Origin: JAEUMG01 sp046349315
GTDB lineage: Bacteria > Pseudomonadota > Alphaproteobacteria > Rhizobiales > Aestuariivirgaceae
Length of the DNA: 64,000 bases
NCBI GenBank assembly: GCA_046349315.1
Contig: JAXMCQ010000006.1
Coordinates: 124,001-188,000 of the forward strand
Reading direction: 5' to 3'
Within the stretch, counting starts at the first letter, position 1. Every line of letters starts with the position of its first letter. Below the pieces are notes generated by a model. That model saw only the letters and a program-made list of their open reading frames with translations. It searched no databases and was not told the origin of the DNA. Of the stretch, positions 34,561 to 42,690 are shown in pieces. The translations under genes and the position numbers were made by a program.

Positions 34561-35697
34561 ATGCGCATCGGGATCATCCTGGCCGCAATCCTGGCCTTCG
34601 TTTCAATCGCGTTCGCCGAGGATTATGGCGATCCGAGTGCCTTCACCGTCAAACCGATCCATCCTGCGCAGGTGGTTCGGGGCGACGACGGCATGGATCA
34701 TGTCGAGTATGATCTCCTCGTGGTGAGCGTGTTGCCGGAGCCCGTGGCATTGACGAGCGTCATCGTGCTCGATCCCGCAGGCAAGGAACTCGGGCGGATC
34801 GAAGGGGAGGTGCTTGCGGCCGCAACCCAGGGGCTCTTCGCGCATGATGCGGTGAAGGAGATTCCGGCATCGGGCGCCGTTGCGGTCGAGATCGATCTCA
34901 CCCTGCCGCCGGGCACAGCGCCGGACCGGCTCAATCACCGGATCGCCTACAAGCTCAAGACCGATTCCGCCGTCGCCGCCATGTATGACGTGCTCACGAT
35001 CGATGCGCCGGAAGTCACGGTCGACCGCGCGGAGCCGATTACCATCAAGCCGCCGGTCAGCGGGGAGGGGTGGATCAATTCGACCGGGTGCTGCACGCCC
35101 GACCTTCACCGCGACCTGCGCATCGCCATCGGCGGCGTTGAGATCGAGACGCCGGAGCTGTTTGCGATCGACTGGGCCAGGATCAAGGACGGCAGGATTT
35201 TTGACGGGGACGGGAGCAAGAACGAACAGCATTACGCATTCGGCGAGGATGTGCTGGCGGTTGGCGATGGGACCGTTGTTTCCGTGCGGGACGGCAAGCC
35301 AGAGATGACACCGAATATCGCCGCGATCGCCAAGACGAAGGATGAGTATGGCGGCAATCACGTGATCCTTCAGATCGCGCCCGCTATATTCGTGGGTTAC
35401 GAGCACCTTCAAAAGGGAAGCGTTGCGGTGAAGGTCGGCGATGTGGTGAAAGCCGGTGCGGTCATCGCCAAGGTCGGGAACACCGGCCCTTCGATGGGTC
35501 CGCATCTGCATTTCGGACTGCTGGACAAGCCCGACATCTTCGCCGGCCGAAGCCTGCCCTTCGTGTTCGAGCGTTTCGAGAAGGTCGGGGTGATCGATTT
35601 CGACAAATCGGAAGGCGATCACGTCATCGTGGTGCCGGATCGCCGCGAGGTGCGATCGGCCTATCCGCTCAATGGCGCGGTCGTGAATTTTCCATAG
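34561..35697 (+). CDS. Exported M23 (LytM-type) metallopeptidase domain protein
   Basis: A 378-aa protein with a signal peptide (MRIGIILAAILAFVSIAFA). The N-terminal 130 residues form a beta-rich region without a named domain. The C-terminal half is a duplicated-barrel M23 domain ending in HLHFG (His315, His317). The first zinc motif of typical M23 peptidases, HxxxxD, should be in the GDGSKNEQHYAFGEDVLAVG stretch: here a histidine and aspartate are present (HYAFGED). It may cleave peptidoglycan crosslinks or be a degenerate regulatory LytM protein. Confidence 0.8.
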   Translation: MRIGIILAAILAFVSIAFAEDYGDPSAFTVKPIHPAQVVRGDDGMDHVEYDLLVVSVLPEPVALTSVIVLDPAGKELGRIEGEVLAAATQGLFAHDAVKEIPASGAVAVEIDLTLPPGTAPDRLNHRIAYKLKTDSAVAAMYDVLTIDAPEVTVDRAEPITIKPPVSGEGWINSTGCCTPDLHRDLRIAIGGVEIETPELFAIDWARIKDGRIFDGDGSKNEQHYAFGEDVLAVGDGTVVSVRDGKPEMTPNIAAIAKTKDEYGGNHVILQIAPAIFVGYEHLQKGSVAVKVGDVVKAGAVIAKVGNTGPSMGPHLHFGLLDKPDIFAGRSLPFVFERFEKVGVIDFDKSEGDHVIVVPDRREVRSAYPLNGAVVNFP

Positions 35698-35703
35698 GGC
35701 GCT

Positions 35704-36897
35704 TCAGAGGTCAGGGATGGACATTCCCGGGTTCTCAGCCATGACCGCGCCGTGCAAGTCTCCAATATTCACCCCTTTTCGGCTTGCCCACTCGGCAAGA
35801 TTTCCAGGGCGATAGTCGGAGTTGCTTCGCCAGCGGTCGAATACCGAGCCATCGACCGATTCATTGACGGTCCCTTCGACATACTCCGGAGTATTGGTTT
35901 TCTCTGAGCCTATCCTCCTGAGGTAGCGCCGTCCGAGAGTCAGGATCGGATAAATTCCTTTCATGAACTTGATGTAGGAGTCAGAAACAGCGCACTTGTT
36001 CGGGTCGCCATCAACAACAACGTTCCGGCGGAATAAGAGACCCAGCGATGCGGCCTTGTTCATGATCCATATGAGAGGGATTTGTGCCAGCAAGTCGTTC
36101 TCGTACCCACCACCGACATTTCCATGAGCGCCAGGAAACCATCTTTGCTCAACCTGCGAAAGGAGACGGTCCGGGGCGTTCTTACGGTTATGAAACGACT
36201 TTTTGGTCCATAGGGTTGGCGAAAACGCCTTCCGATGCTCATCAATCGCAACGGCGTGGAATCCATGCTGGACAGGGAGGCGTAACCCAGTGTGAAGAAA
36301 ACCGTATGACGAACTGCTGTAGTACTTAATATTGAACGCGGGCACGCCCAGAGCTCCGACCGTGTCCCAGACGCCGACAAACTTGATAGGCACACGCTGG
36401 GAGTATTTTAGGACCCACTGATCTTCTACAGAAAAGGAATTGGACAACCCGGCTGCCTCGTCATCAACGAGCGTCCAGACAGTTCTTGGCTCGTCCTTCC
36501 GTCGATATCGCGCGTAGAGCTGATTGATACTCAGAGGAGCTCCGGGCTTCAGGAGTCCGCACATCGCAATAAACCCGGCCAGGCTTCGCGCCGTATAGGC
36601 ACCCCGACTAAAGCCAAAAAGAAATATCTCGTCTCCTTCCGAGTACTTGTCGATTAGCCACTCATATGCATCCTGAAGGTTCTTATCGATCCCATATCCG
36701 AACATTCCGCCACGCAGTTTCTCGCCCATCTGGGTGCCGAGGCCAGGATCATAATAGACGGACTGACCGCCCTGACCTGCGACTGTCGAACAAAGGGATT
36801 TGAGGCGCCACACGTTCGTATTGTCGCCGACGGTGTTCCATGTGCCATCGAGGAAGAGCGCCAGTCGCTTTCTAGGGAGTTGGGGAGTGTCCGACAT
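35704..36897 (-). CDS. DUF2235 alpha/beta-hydrolase-fold protein (Tle1-like phospholipase family)
   Basis: A 397-aa protein of the DUF2235 family, which includes T6SS lipase effectors (Tle1-type) and housekeeping hydrolases. Visible are LFLDGTWN (14-21), the nucleophile elbow GFSRGA (95-100, Ser97) and later WDTVGALG and WFPGAHGNVGGGY, which carry the likely aspartate and histidine. No signal peptide is seen. G+C looks lower than the neighbours: 33/60 and 31/60 in lines 36361 and 36421 against 40/60 at 45301. A strong promoter and a palindrome precede it. No VgrG or other T6SS gene is near, so the effector role is not supported. Confidence 0.82.
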   Translation of the reverse strand: MSDTPQLPRKRLALFLDGTWNTVGDNTNVWRLKSLCSTVAGQGGQSVYYDPGLGTQMGEKLRGGMFGYGIDKNLQDAYEWLIDKYSEGDEIFLFGFSRGAYTARSLAGFIAMCGLLKPGAPLSINQLYARYRRKDEPRTVWTLVDDEAAGLSNSFSVEDQWVLKYSQRVPIKFVGVWDTVGALGVPAFNIKYYSSSSYGFLHTGLRLPVQHGFHAVAIDEHRKAFSPTLWTKKSFHNRKNAPDRLLSQVEQRWFPGAHGNVGGGYENDLLAQIPLIWIMNKAASLGLLFRRNVVVDGDPNKCAVSDSYIKFMKGIYPILTLGRRYLRRIGSEKTNTPEYVEGTVNESVDGSVFDRWRSNSDYRPGNLAEWASRKGVNIGDLHGAVMAENPGMSIPDL

Positions 36898-36949
36898 TTA
36901 GCCCCTCCGCGCAGTGTGACGTAAGTCCGCCGCGGCCAGTCACATTGCA

Positions 36950-36961
36950 TTACAATTGTAA
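36950..36961. promoter_or_regulatory. Perfect 12-bp palindrome TTACAATTGTAA over the -10 box
   Basis: The sequence is fully two-fold symmetric and contains the -10 box of the minus-strand promoter, so a dimeric repressor bound here would block RNA polymerase. Alternatively it is chance symmetry around an A+T-rich -10 element. No regulator gene is adjacent. Confidence 0.4.
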
Positions 36962-36983
36962 GTTTACTCTAAGTAATAGTCAA
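36955..36983 (-). promoter_or_regulatory. Sigma-70-type promoter for the DUF2235 gene
   Basis: Read on the minus strand, TTGACT (36978-36983) and TACAAT (36955-36960) are separated by exactly 17 bases, 58 bases before the ATG at 36897. It is among the best matches to consensus in the window. Confidence 0.65.
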
Positions 36984-37081
36984 GTTTTCGCGGACTGGAA
37001 CTCGGGTTCTCGGTGAGACTTGTAGCATTGGATGTGGGGGGTCACGGTGACTTGTTCGCGACGCAATCAGGAGGTGTTGCC

Positions 37082-37276
37082 ATGCCAGCCAAATCGAAAG
37101 CCCAGCAGAAAGCCGCCGGCGCCGCGCTCGCGGCCAAGCGCGGCGAGGTTCCCAAAAGCAAACTGGTGGGAGCGTCGAAGGAGATGTACGACTCGATGAG
37201 CGAAAAGCAGCTCGACGAGTTTGCGTCCACCAAGCGGAAGGGAAAGCCTGAGCACGCCGCCGATAAGAGGCATTAG
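37082..37276 (+). CDS. DUF3008 family small basic protein
   Basis: A 64-aa lysine-rich protein with the family opening MPAKSKAQQKAAGAALAAKR and the later KLxGASKEMYDSMSEKQLDEFA. DUF3008 proteins resemble stress-induced, plasmid- or chromosome-borne small proteins of unknown role. The ATG at 37082 is preceded by AGGAGGT; an upstream in-frame start at 37013 is rejected. It stands alone between a hydrolase gene and a repeat. Confidence 0.85.
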   Translation: MPAKSKAQQKAAGAALAAKRGEVPKSKLVGASKEMYDSMSEKQLDEFASTKRKGKPEHAADKRH

Positions 37277-37321
37277 GCGATTTTTTTCCATGGCCGTGCT
37301 TGACCCTGACATCCAGTCTGG

Positions 37322-37369
37322 ATCGGCGGGTTCCCCGGGTCGAGCCCGAGGACAGGCAAGCCCGCCGAT
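37322..37369. repeat. Inverted repeat (class A) with 9-bp arms
   Basis: Arms ATCGGCGGG (37322-37330) and CCCGCCGAT (37361-37369) enclose a second near-hairpin, CCCGGGTCGAGCCCGAGG. It is between the DUF3008 gene and the convergent GMC oxidoreductase gene and could serve as a bidirectional terminator. Confidence 0.65.
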
Positions 37370-37387
37370 GGAGGATAAATATGGGGT

Positions 37388-38863
37388 TCAAGTTATCAAA
37401 TCAGCGGCCTTTTCAGCGATGGTCATCACCGTGGCGTTGATGTTGACGGTCACCATGCTCGGGAAGACCGAGGCATCGGCAACATAGAGGGCATCGACGC
37501 CCTTCACCTTGAGATCGGGCGAGCAGACGACGTTCGGATCGACGGGATCGCCCATGCGGCACGTGCCTGAAGGGTGATAGACCGTCTCGCAGACATCCTC
37601 GATATAGCGGCGCCAATCGGCGTCGCTCTGAACCTCCGGGCCGGGGCGCAATTCGGCCGAGCACAAACCTTGCATGGCGCGGGTGCGACCGAGATCGCGG
37701 GTGAAGCGCATGGCGCGGATGAGGAGGCGCATATCGTAGCCATCCGGGTCCGAGAAGTAATTGAGGTCGATGACCGGCTTGTCGCGCATATCGGCGGAAG
37801 CGAGCCTTACTTCGCCCTCGCTTCTGGCGCGCGCGACATTGGGCGAGGCCTTGACCGCAGGCACACCGACGGCGAGGCGCGGGTGATCGCCATACTTCTC
37901 GCGCACGCGGAGACCGAAGTGGAAGAGGATGTCAGGGGCGGGAGCCGTGTCTTCGAGTTTCAAAAGCATGGTGGCCTCGAAGGGACAGACCTGCCACGGT
38001 CCGACGGGTTCGCGCGTCGCCCAGACGACAGGCGCCGAAACGTGATCGAGAAGATGGCGGCCGATGCCGGGAAGATCGGCGAGAACCTGGATTCCGTGAC
38101 GGCGCAGCTCATCGCCCGGGCCAAGGCCTGAGACCATCAATAACTGCGGCGTCTGGATCGCGCCGCAAGTAAGAATGACGGCACGATTGGCGCGGACGGG
38201 ACCGCGCGATGTTTCGGCGCCGACGGCACGGCGATCTTCAATGATAAGCCTCGATGCGAAGGTTTCGGTCCAGACCTCGAGATGCTTCGGCAAGGCCGAG
38301 AGAGGATGGAGATACGCGATGGACGAGGACTGGCGCGTGCGGCCGCGCGCGTTGAGAGGAAAGAGCCCGACGCCCGGAACGATAGCGTCTCGGAAATCGA
38401 CTTCGCGAAGGCCGCGCTCCTTGCCGGCTTCGATGAAGACGCGGCTGGCGGGGTGCGTCGGCGCGAGCTCGACGGTCACGGTGTCGACGATGCGGGAGAT
38501 GTAGGGCGCGAGGTCGGCGGCAGACCAGCCCTTGGCGCCAAGCGACGCCCAGTGATCGAAGTCTGAAGGCGGCGGAAACAGGAAGGCGCAGTCATTGTGA
38601 TTGGCGCAGCCGCCCAGCAATTTCTGGCGGCTGTAGTTCAGTTCGGGTGCGCGGCCGGAAAGCGTCGAGGCGAGAAAGCCCCAGTCATAGTCAGGCGTCT
38701 GATCATCAAGGAGGAAGAGATCATTGGCGGCGGGGTCGGCTTCATCCGACTTGCCGGCCTCAATCATGATGATGCGGCCCTGCGTCTTCTCGGCTAGACG
38801 GCGGGCGATGACGCAGCCGGCGGAGCCGCCGCCAAGGATGAGATAGTCGCAGGTTTGAGTCAT
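37388..38863 (-). CDS. GMC-family FAD-dependent oxidoreductase (choline/alcohol dehydrogenase type)
   Basis: A 491-aa flavoprotein. The dinucleotide-binding motif is LILGGGSAGCVIA (8-20); the GMC signature includes LGGCANHNDCAFLF near 85 and GAIQTPQLLMVSGLGPGDEL near 240. The active-site histidine lies in VYHPSGTCRMG near 430, and a C-terminal TVNINATVMTIAEKAADL completes the FAD domain. It oxidises an alcohol; the substrate is undefined. It is monocistronic, and its neighbours suggest no pathway. Confidence 0.88.
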   Translation of the reverse strand: MTQTCDYLILGGGSAGCVIARRLAEKTQGRIIMIEAGKSDEADPAANDLFLLDDQTPDYDWGFLASTLSGRAPELNYSRQKLLGGCANHNDCAFLFPPPSDFDHWASLGAKGWSAADLAPYISRIVDTVTVELAPTHPASRVFIEAGKERGLREVDFRDAIVPGVGLFPLNARGRTRQSSSIAYLHPLSALPKHLEVWTETFASRLIIEDRRAVGAETSRGPVRANRAVILTCGAIQTPQLLMVSGLGPGDELRRHGIQVLADLPGIGRHLLDHVSAPVVWATREPVGPWQVCPFEATMLLKLEDTAPAPDILFHFGLRVREKYGDHPRLAVGVPAVKASPNVARARSEGEVRLASADMRDKPVIDLNYFSDPDGYDMRLLIRAMRFTRDLGRTRAMQGLCSAELRPGPEVQSDADWRRYIEDVCETVYHPSGTCRMGDPVDPNVVCSPDLKVKGVDALYVADASVFPSMVTVNINATVMTIAEKAADLIT

Positions 38864-38934
38864 GCTGGTTTGGGCGTCTTGAGGATGCGAGAGAGGTTTA
38901 GCGGGGATATGCTTGCAGGTTCAAAATCAGTCGG

Positions 38935-39192
38935 ATGGATGGGACAGGCGATCGGAGATCAGAGGGAATCGGGCTTGCGGGCCTGATCGGCTTGGCGATC
39001 CTGGCATTTCGTTATGTCTTTGCCTATCGCGTCGTCGCACCGAAGCCATTGAGCGAAGCGATTCATTCTGCGACATTCGATACCGCATGGTTTCCGGTGA
39101 TCAACATCATTGGGGTGGCCTATCTGCTGTTCCTTTTCTGGCTGTCGATCCTAATCGCCCGAGATAAGGGACGACGTTTGGAGCGGAAATGA
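38935..39192 (+). CDS. Small two-helix membrane protein
   Basis: An 85-aa protein with two hydrophobic segments (near 14-30 and 54-74) and a basic C-terminus (RDKGRRLERK). Another frame over the same bases is open, but this one is chosen because its stop overlaps the next ATG by 4 bases and it has membrane-protein character. No family is recognised. Confidence 0.5.
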   Translation: MDGTGDRRSEGIGLAGLIGLAILAFRYVFAYRVVAPKPLSEAIHSATFDTAWFPVINIIGVAYLLFLFWLSILIARDKGRRLERK

Positions 39193-39563
39193 CCGATCAC
39201 CCTAGCAAGCCTGGAGTATTCCTTCACTGGAAGAACATGCCCGAAGAGTTGCGCGCCCGGCTCATCAGCGACGAGGACGAGCATGGCAGCGCCAGCCCGG
39301 ACCGTCAGTTCGAGATTCTGGTCAAGTATCTCAAAGAGAACGACATGACGGAAAAGCGCTATGCAGCGATGACGGTGAATGAGCGTCTGTTCGCTGCAGA
39401 CCTGCTCGCGCAATTCGATGACGCCGTAAACCGGCAGGACCGAGCGGCTATCATCAAGGTTCTGTGCCTTGTCGAGCTATCTGACGAGCAGGCGGAGGAA
39501 ATAGCCGACAGCATACTGGCGGACCCCGCATATTACGGTTATCCGCGAAACCACGCCGATTGA
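39189..39563 (+). CDS. Hypothetical protein
   Basis: A 124-aa acidic soluble protein of mainly helical character, with TVNERLFAADLLAQFDDAVNRQD in the middle and ELSDEQAEEIADSIL later. It is translationally coupled to the small membrane protein upstream (ATGA). No named domain is recognised. It could be the cytosolic partner of the membrane protein, on operon grounds only. Confidence 0.6.
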   Translation: MTDHPSKPGVFLHWKNMPEELRARLISDEDEHGSASPDRQFEILVKYLKENDMTEKRYAAMTVNERLFAADLLAQFDDAVNRQDRAAIIKVLCLVELSDEQAEEIADSILADPAYYGYPRNHAD

Positions 39564-39580
39564 CGCGCGGGATTTTAGAA

Positions 39581-39615
39581 CCCCCACCCTCAATCCCTCC
39601 CCACAAGGGGGTGGG
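39581..39615. terminator. Possible bidirectional hairpin between convergent genes
   Basis: CCCACCC (39583-39589) pairs with GGGTGGG (39609-39615), with an inner CCCC/GGGG stem. No T-run is present, so factor-independent termination is doubtful. It lies between the hypothetical gene and the glutamine-synthetase-like gene. Confidence 0.4.
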
Positions 39616-39624
39616 AAGCGATCA

Positions 39625-40926
39625 TCATATGGCCTCGAGATAGCGGGCGCGTTCGGCAGCGCTCACCGCGCGGCGCAGGACCGCGTCCTCGTGCTTTCGC
39701 GTCATGACGAAATGATCGATGAACTCGGCGCCGAAGATATCGCGGGCGGGTGCGCAGGCTTCGAGACGCTCGGCGGCTTCGAGCAGTGTGCGCGGCAAGG
39801 CGCGCAAGCCTCGCGGCACAAAGGCACGGACATCGCCGGTGGCGCGTTCGGGAAGTTCGAGTTTGTTTTCGATGCCCCACAGACCGGCGCCAAGCGCCAG
39901 CGCCAATGCCAGATGCGGATTGGTGTCGGCGGCGGGCACGCGGAACTCGATGCGCGTGGTATCGGGCGTCGTCGTCACGACGCGGAGTGCGACGCCGTAA
40001 TTGTTGAAGTCCCATGAGGGCGTGCGCGGCGCCCAGTTGCCCGGGACCATGCGGCGCCAGGCATTCACCGTGTGAGTACAGAGTGCGGCGCATTCGGGAA
40101 GAAGGGTGAGAAGGCCTGCCATGAAGTGCTTCATGGTCTGGCTCATGCCATCGGGGCTCGATGCATCGTGAAAGAGCGGGCGGCCGGTTGCCTTGTCGGC
40201 GAGCGAGAGGTGAAGGTGGCCGGAGAGGCCCTGGAAGCCTTCGCCGAGTTGCGCGAGGAACGAGGCGGTCAGGCCACGGCGGCGGCAATAGGATTTCGTG
40301 AAGGTGCGGAAGAGGGCGTAGTCGTCGGCCGATTTGAGCGGCGTGTCGGCTTCGAGCGTCGCCTCGATGCAGCCAGGCCCAAGCTCAGTGCCGAGGCCGT
40401 AAAGCGGAATGCCGAGGCTTGCGATGACGTCTTCGAGACTGGTGACGAATTCGGCATAGGTGCCGGCGCTGTCGGCCGACCAGCAGCGGTTGTCGGGCGC
40501 CCAGGCGGTCGGGCGGGCCCAATGTTTGTCGCGAAGGCTCTCCGCCGTCTCGTTCAGGACGGTGAACTCGCATTCGAAAGCGGAGCGGGCGGCGAAGCCC
40601 ATCGCATCAGCGCGGGCGATCTGGCGTTTCAGTACTTCGCGCGGGGAGAGCGATCGCGAAGGCCCGGCATAGTCGGCAATGTAGAGCGCGGCATCGGCCT
40701 CGAACGGGTAGGTGCGGCGGCTGTCTCTGTCGATCGTGCACGGCTCGGCGCCGAATTGTTCGGTGAAGTCGTAGACGCTTTCGCCTGTGTCCCAGCGATA
40801 AAGCACATTGGGGAAGGCGAAGTCGCCGGCGATGGCCGCTTCGGCATGGCGGCCTGACAGGCGGCGGGCGCGCAAGGAGGCGTCATAGTCGAAAATGCCG
40901 ATATGGATAGTGCGGGGCGGGGGCAT
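39625..40926 (-). CDS. Glutamine synthetase-like amide ligase
   Basis: A 433-aa member of the glutamine synthetase catalytic family. Visible are the metal-binding CEFTVLNE block (near 115-122), GFQGLSGHLHLSL (the ATP/metal 'GxGxHxH' region), NAWRRMVPGNWAP and the R-rich block RIEFRVPAADTNPHLALA. The divergent N-terminus and lack of a Tyr-adenylylation segment argue against GlnA and for a gamma-glutamylamine synthetase such as PuuA-type. No putrescine, ethanolamine or other amine genes are adjacent, so the amine substrate stays open. Confidence 0.82.
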   Translation of the reverse strand: MPPPRTIHIGIFDYDASLRARRLSGRHAEAAIAGDFAFPNVLYRWDTGESVYDFTEQFGAEPCTIDRDSRRTYPFEADAALYIADYAGPSRSLSPREVLKRQIARADAMGFAARSAFECEFTVLNETAESLRDKHWARPTAWAPDNRCWSADSAGTYAEFVTSLEDVIASLGIPLYGLGTELGPGCIEATLEADTPLKSADDYALFRTFTKSYCRRRGLTASFLAQLGEGFQGLSGHLHLSLADKATGRPLFHDASSPDGMSQTMKHFMAGLLTLLPECAALCTHTVNAWRRMVPGNWAPRTPSWDFNNYGVALRVVTTTPDTTRIEFRVPAADTNPHLALALALGAGLWGIENKLELPERATGDVRAFVPRGLRALPRTLLEAAERLEACAPARDIFGAEFIDHFVMTRKHEDAVLRRAVSAAERARYLEAI

Positions 40927-41031
40927 GAGGGCTCTTGGGCTTGCGGCGGGAGGGCGAGGCTAGCCGAAGGCGTTGGAGGGTGCAAAAGGGCGTGGATGGC
41001 TCGATCTGTCGTCAACACCCTACTTCGCTCG

Positions 41032-41084
41032 GCCCTCACCCGGCGCTTCGCGCCACCCTCTCCCTGCATGCGCAGGGCGAGGGC
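41032..41084. repeat. G+C-rich palindromic repeat (class B)
   Basis: GCCCTCACCCGGCGCTTCGCGCCACCCTC is followed by TCCCTGCATGCGCAGGGCGAGGGC. The first hairpin is GGCGCttcGCGCC and the second CCCTGCatGCGCAGGG. It fills the gap between ilvE and the glutamine-synthetase-like gene. Confidence 0.7.
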
Positions 41085-41118
41085 AATAATTCGTGGTAAT
41101 GATCAGCCTACGGAGTGT

Positions 41119-42006
41119 TTAGGCCGCCTTCTTCTTCGGCTGGACTTCGATGAGATAATCGGAGCGCAAGGTCTTGGCGATGTCGCCGACCTGGAAGTTC
41201 CACGGGCCGATTTCGCCGACGGGCGTTACTTCCGCCGCGGTGCCGACGATGAAGCATTGCTCGAAGCCTGAGAGTTCATCCGGCATGATGGCGCGTTCGA
41301 CAACCTTGATCTGGCGGCGGCGGGCAAGGTCGATGACGGTGCGCCGCGTGATGCCATCAAGGAAGCAATCGGCGATCGGGGTGTGCAATTCGCCGTTCTT
41401 CACGAAGAAGATGTTGGCGCCGGTGCATTCGGCGACCTGGCCGCGCCAGTCGAGCATCATGGCATCGGCATAGCCTTTGCGCTCGGCAGCGTGCTTCGAC
41501 AGCGTGCAGATCATGTAGAGGCCGACGGCCTTGGCCTTGGACGGAGCGGTCATCGGATCGGGGCGGCGCCATTGCGCGACATCGAGCCGGATGCCCTTTT
41601 CCAGTGATTTGGGATCGAAATAGGCTGGCCATTGCCAGATGGCGATCGCGACATTGATCTTGGCGCTCTGTGCCGCAACGCCCATCATCTCCGAGCCGCG
41701 GAAGGCGATCGGGCGGACATAGGCATCGACAAAGCCCTGGCGCTTCAGTGTCTCGCGGCAGGCCTCGTCGATCTCGGCCACCGTGTACGGGATCTTCATG
41801 TCGAGCATTTCGGCGGAGTCGAACAGGCGCTGGGTGTGTTCGGTGAGCTTGAAGATTTCCCCGCCATAGGCACGCTCGCCCTCGAAGACGCCGGAGGCGT
41901 AGTGCAGCCCATGGGTCAGGACGTGAACCTTGGCGTCCTTCCAGGGCACGAATTCGCCGTTGAACCAGATCACGCCTTCGCGCTGATCAAAAGGAACGAT
42001 CGCCAT
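41119..42006 (-). CDS. ilvE: Branched-chain amino acid aminotransferase
   Basis: A 295-aa fold-type IV PLP enzyme that transaminates leucine, isoleucine and valine. The catalytic lysine lies in SKAKAVGLYM (near 160-169), and VAECTGANIFFV is the conserved phosphate-pocket segment; HGLHYASGVFEGERAY matches the N-terminal family block. D-amino-acid aminotransferase is less likely given the length and the fit of the EGERAY motif. It is divergent from the MarR gene with 168 bases between them. Confidence 0.9.
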   Translation of the reverse strand: MAIVPFDQREGVIWFNGEFVPWKDAKVHVLTHGLHYASGVFEGERAYGGEIFKLTEHTQRLFDSAEMLDMKIPYTVAEIDEACRETLKRQGFVDAYVRPIAFRGSEMMGVAAQSAKINVAIAIWQWPAYFDPKSLEKGIRLDVAQWRRPDPMTAPSKAKAVGLYMICTLSKHAAERKGYADAMMLDWRGQVAECTGANIFFVKNGELHTPIADCFLDGITRRTVIDLARRRQIKVVERAIMPDELSGFEQCFIVGTAAEVTPVGEIGPWNFQVGDIAKTLRSDYLIEVQPKKKAA

Positions 42007-42161
42007 GGGTTGCCTCCAAATACGGGTGAGCTGTTCGGTCTGCGCAAATTTTGCATCCGCGCGCCCGATCGGCCAATATGTCAGTGCGGTTCACCCATTG
42101 TCTGGCTGGGTGCTGCGCAATGAAATTGCCGCCGGACGGATGATTTTGTAACGCTTCCCCA

Positions 42162-42190
42162 AAAATATGTCAATATGGCTGACATAATTT
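42162..42190. promoter_or_regulatory. Probable MarR-type operator overlapping the petP start codon
   Basis: An inverted repeat TATGTCA (42166-42172) / TGACATA (42180-42186) with a 7-base spacer extends to 11 bp per arm with one mismatch. The ATG of the regulator (42175) lies in the spacer, so binding would block transcription or translation initiation. A lone half-site, TATGTCA, is at 42077-42083. Which regulator binds it is inferred from proximity. Confidence 0.55.
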
Positions 42191-42690
42191 CTTCGAAACG
42201 CCCTCCAAGCTCGGTTTCCGACAGCGATGTTGTCGGATTGATCGAGCTTTTGTTCTTTGCCTACCGGGATTTCGTGTCCGATCCGGACGAGATTCTCGCC
42301 AATTACGGTTTCGGCCGGGCGCATCACCGGGTGGTGCATTTCGTCGGGCGCAATCCGGGAATGACGGTCGCGCAACTTCTCGACATTTTGCGGATCACCA
42401 AGCAGAGCCTCGGCCGGGTGCTCAAAGACCTGGTGGAGCAGGGCTATGTCATCCAGAAGGAGGGCGAGCAGGATCGACGGCAGCGCCTGCTTTATGTGAC
42501 GGATAGCGGCGAGGAGTTGCGGCAGCGCCTGATGCGGCCGCAGATCGACAGGATCAGGCGGGCGCTTGCCGAAGCAGAGCCCGGCGCGTCACACCACTAC
42601 CGCAATGTTCTGTTCCATCTCATCAATCCGGAGAACCGCGACGCCGCGCGCGACCGGATTGAACATGGGAGTATCATCGGCAAGTCATGA
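42175..42690 (+). CDS. petP: MarR-family transcriptional regulator (PetP-like)
   Basis: A 171-aa winged-helix regulator. The DNA-binding portion spans about 55-115, with the recognition region LLDILRITKQSLGRVLKDLVEQGYV and wing KEGEQDRRQRLLYVT. The MarR gene directly before an OmpR-family response regulator is the petP-petR arrangement described in Rhodobacter. Its start is within an inverted repeat that it may bind itself. It overlaps the response regulator by 4 bases. Confidence 0.8.
   Translation: MADIISSKRPPSSVSDSDVVGLIELLFFAYRDFVSDPDEILANYGFGRAHHRVVHFVGRNPGMTVAQLLDILRITKQSLGRVLKDLVEQGYVIQKEGEQDRRQRLLYVTDSGEELRQRLMRPQIDRIRRALAEAEPGASHHYRNVLFHLINPENRDAARDRIEHGSIIGKS

Noticed and set aside
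35704..36897. T6SS effector (Tle1) interpretation of the DUF2235 protein
   Set aside because: No vgrG, PAAR, hcp or immunity-like gene is adjacent; kept only as a family relation.
38913..39167. Alternative plus-strand frame over the small membrane protein
   Set aside because: It lacks membrane character and coupling to the next gene; the other frame ends in an ATGA overlap.
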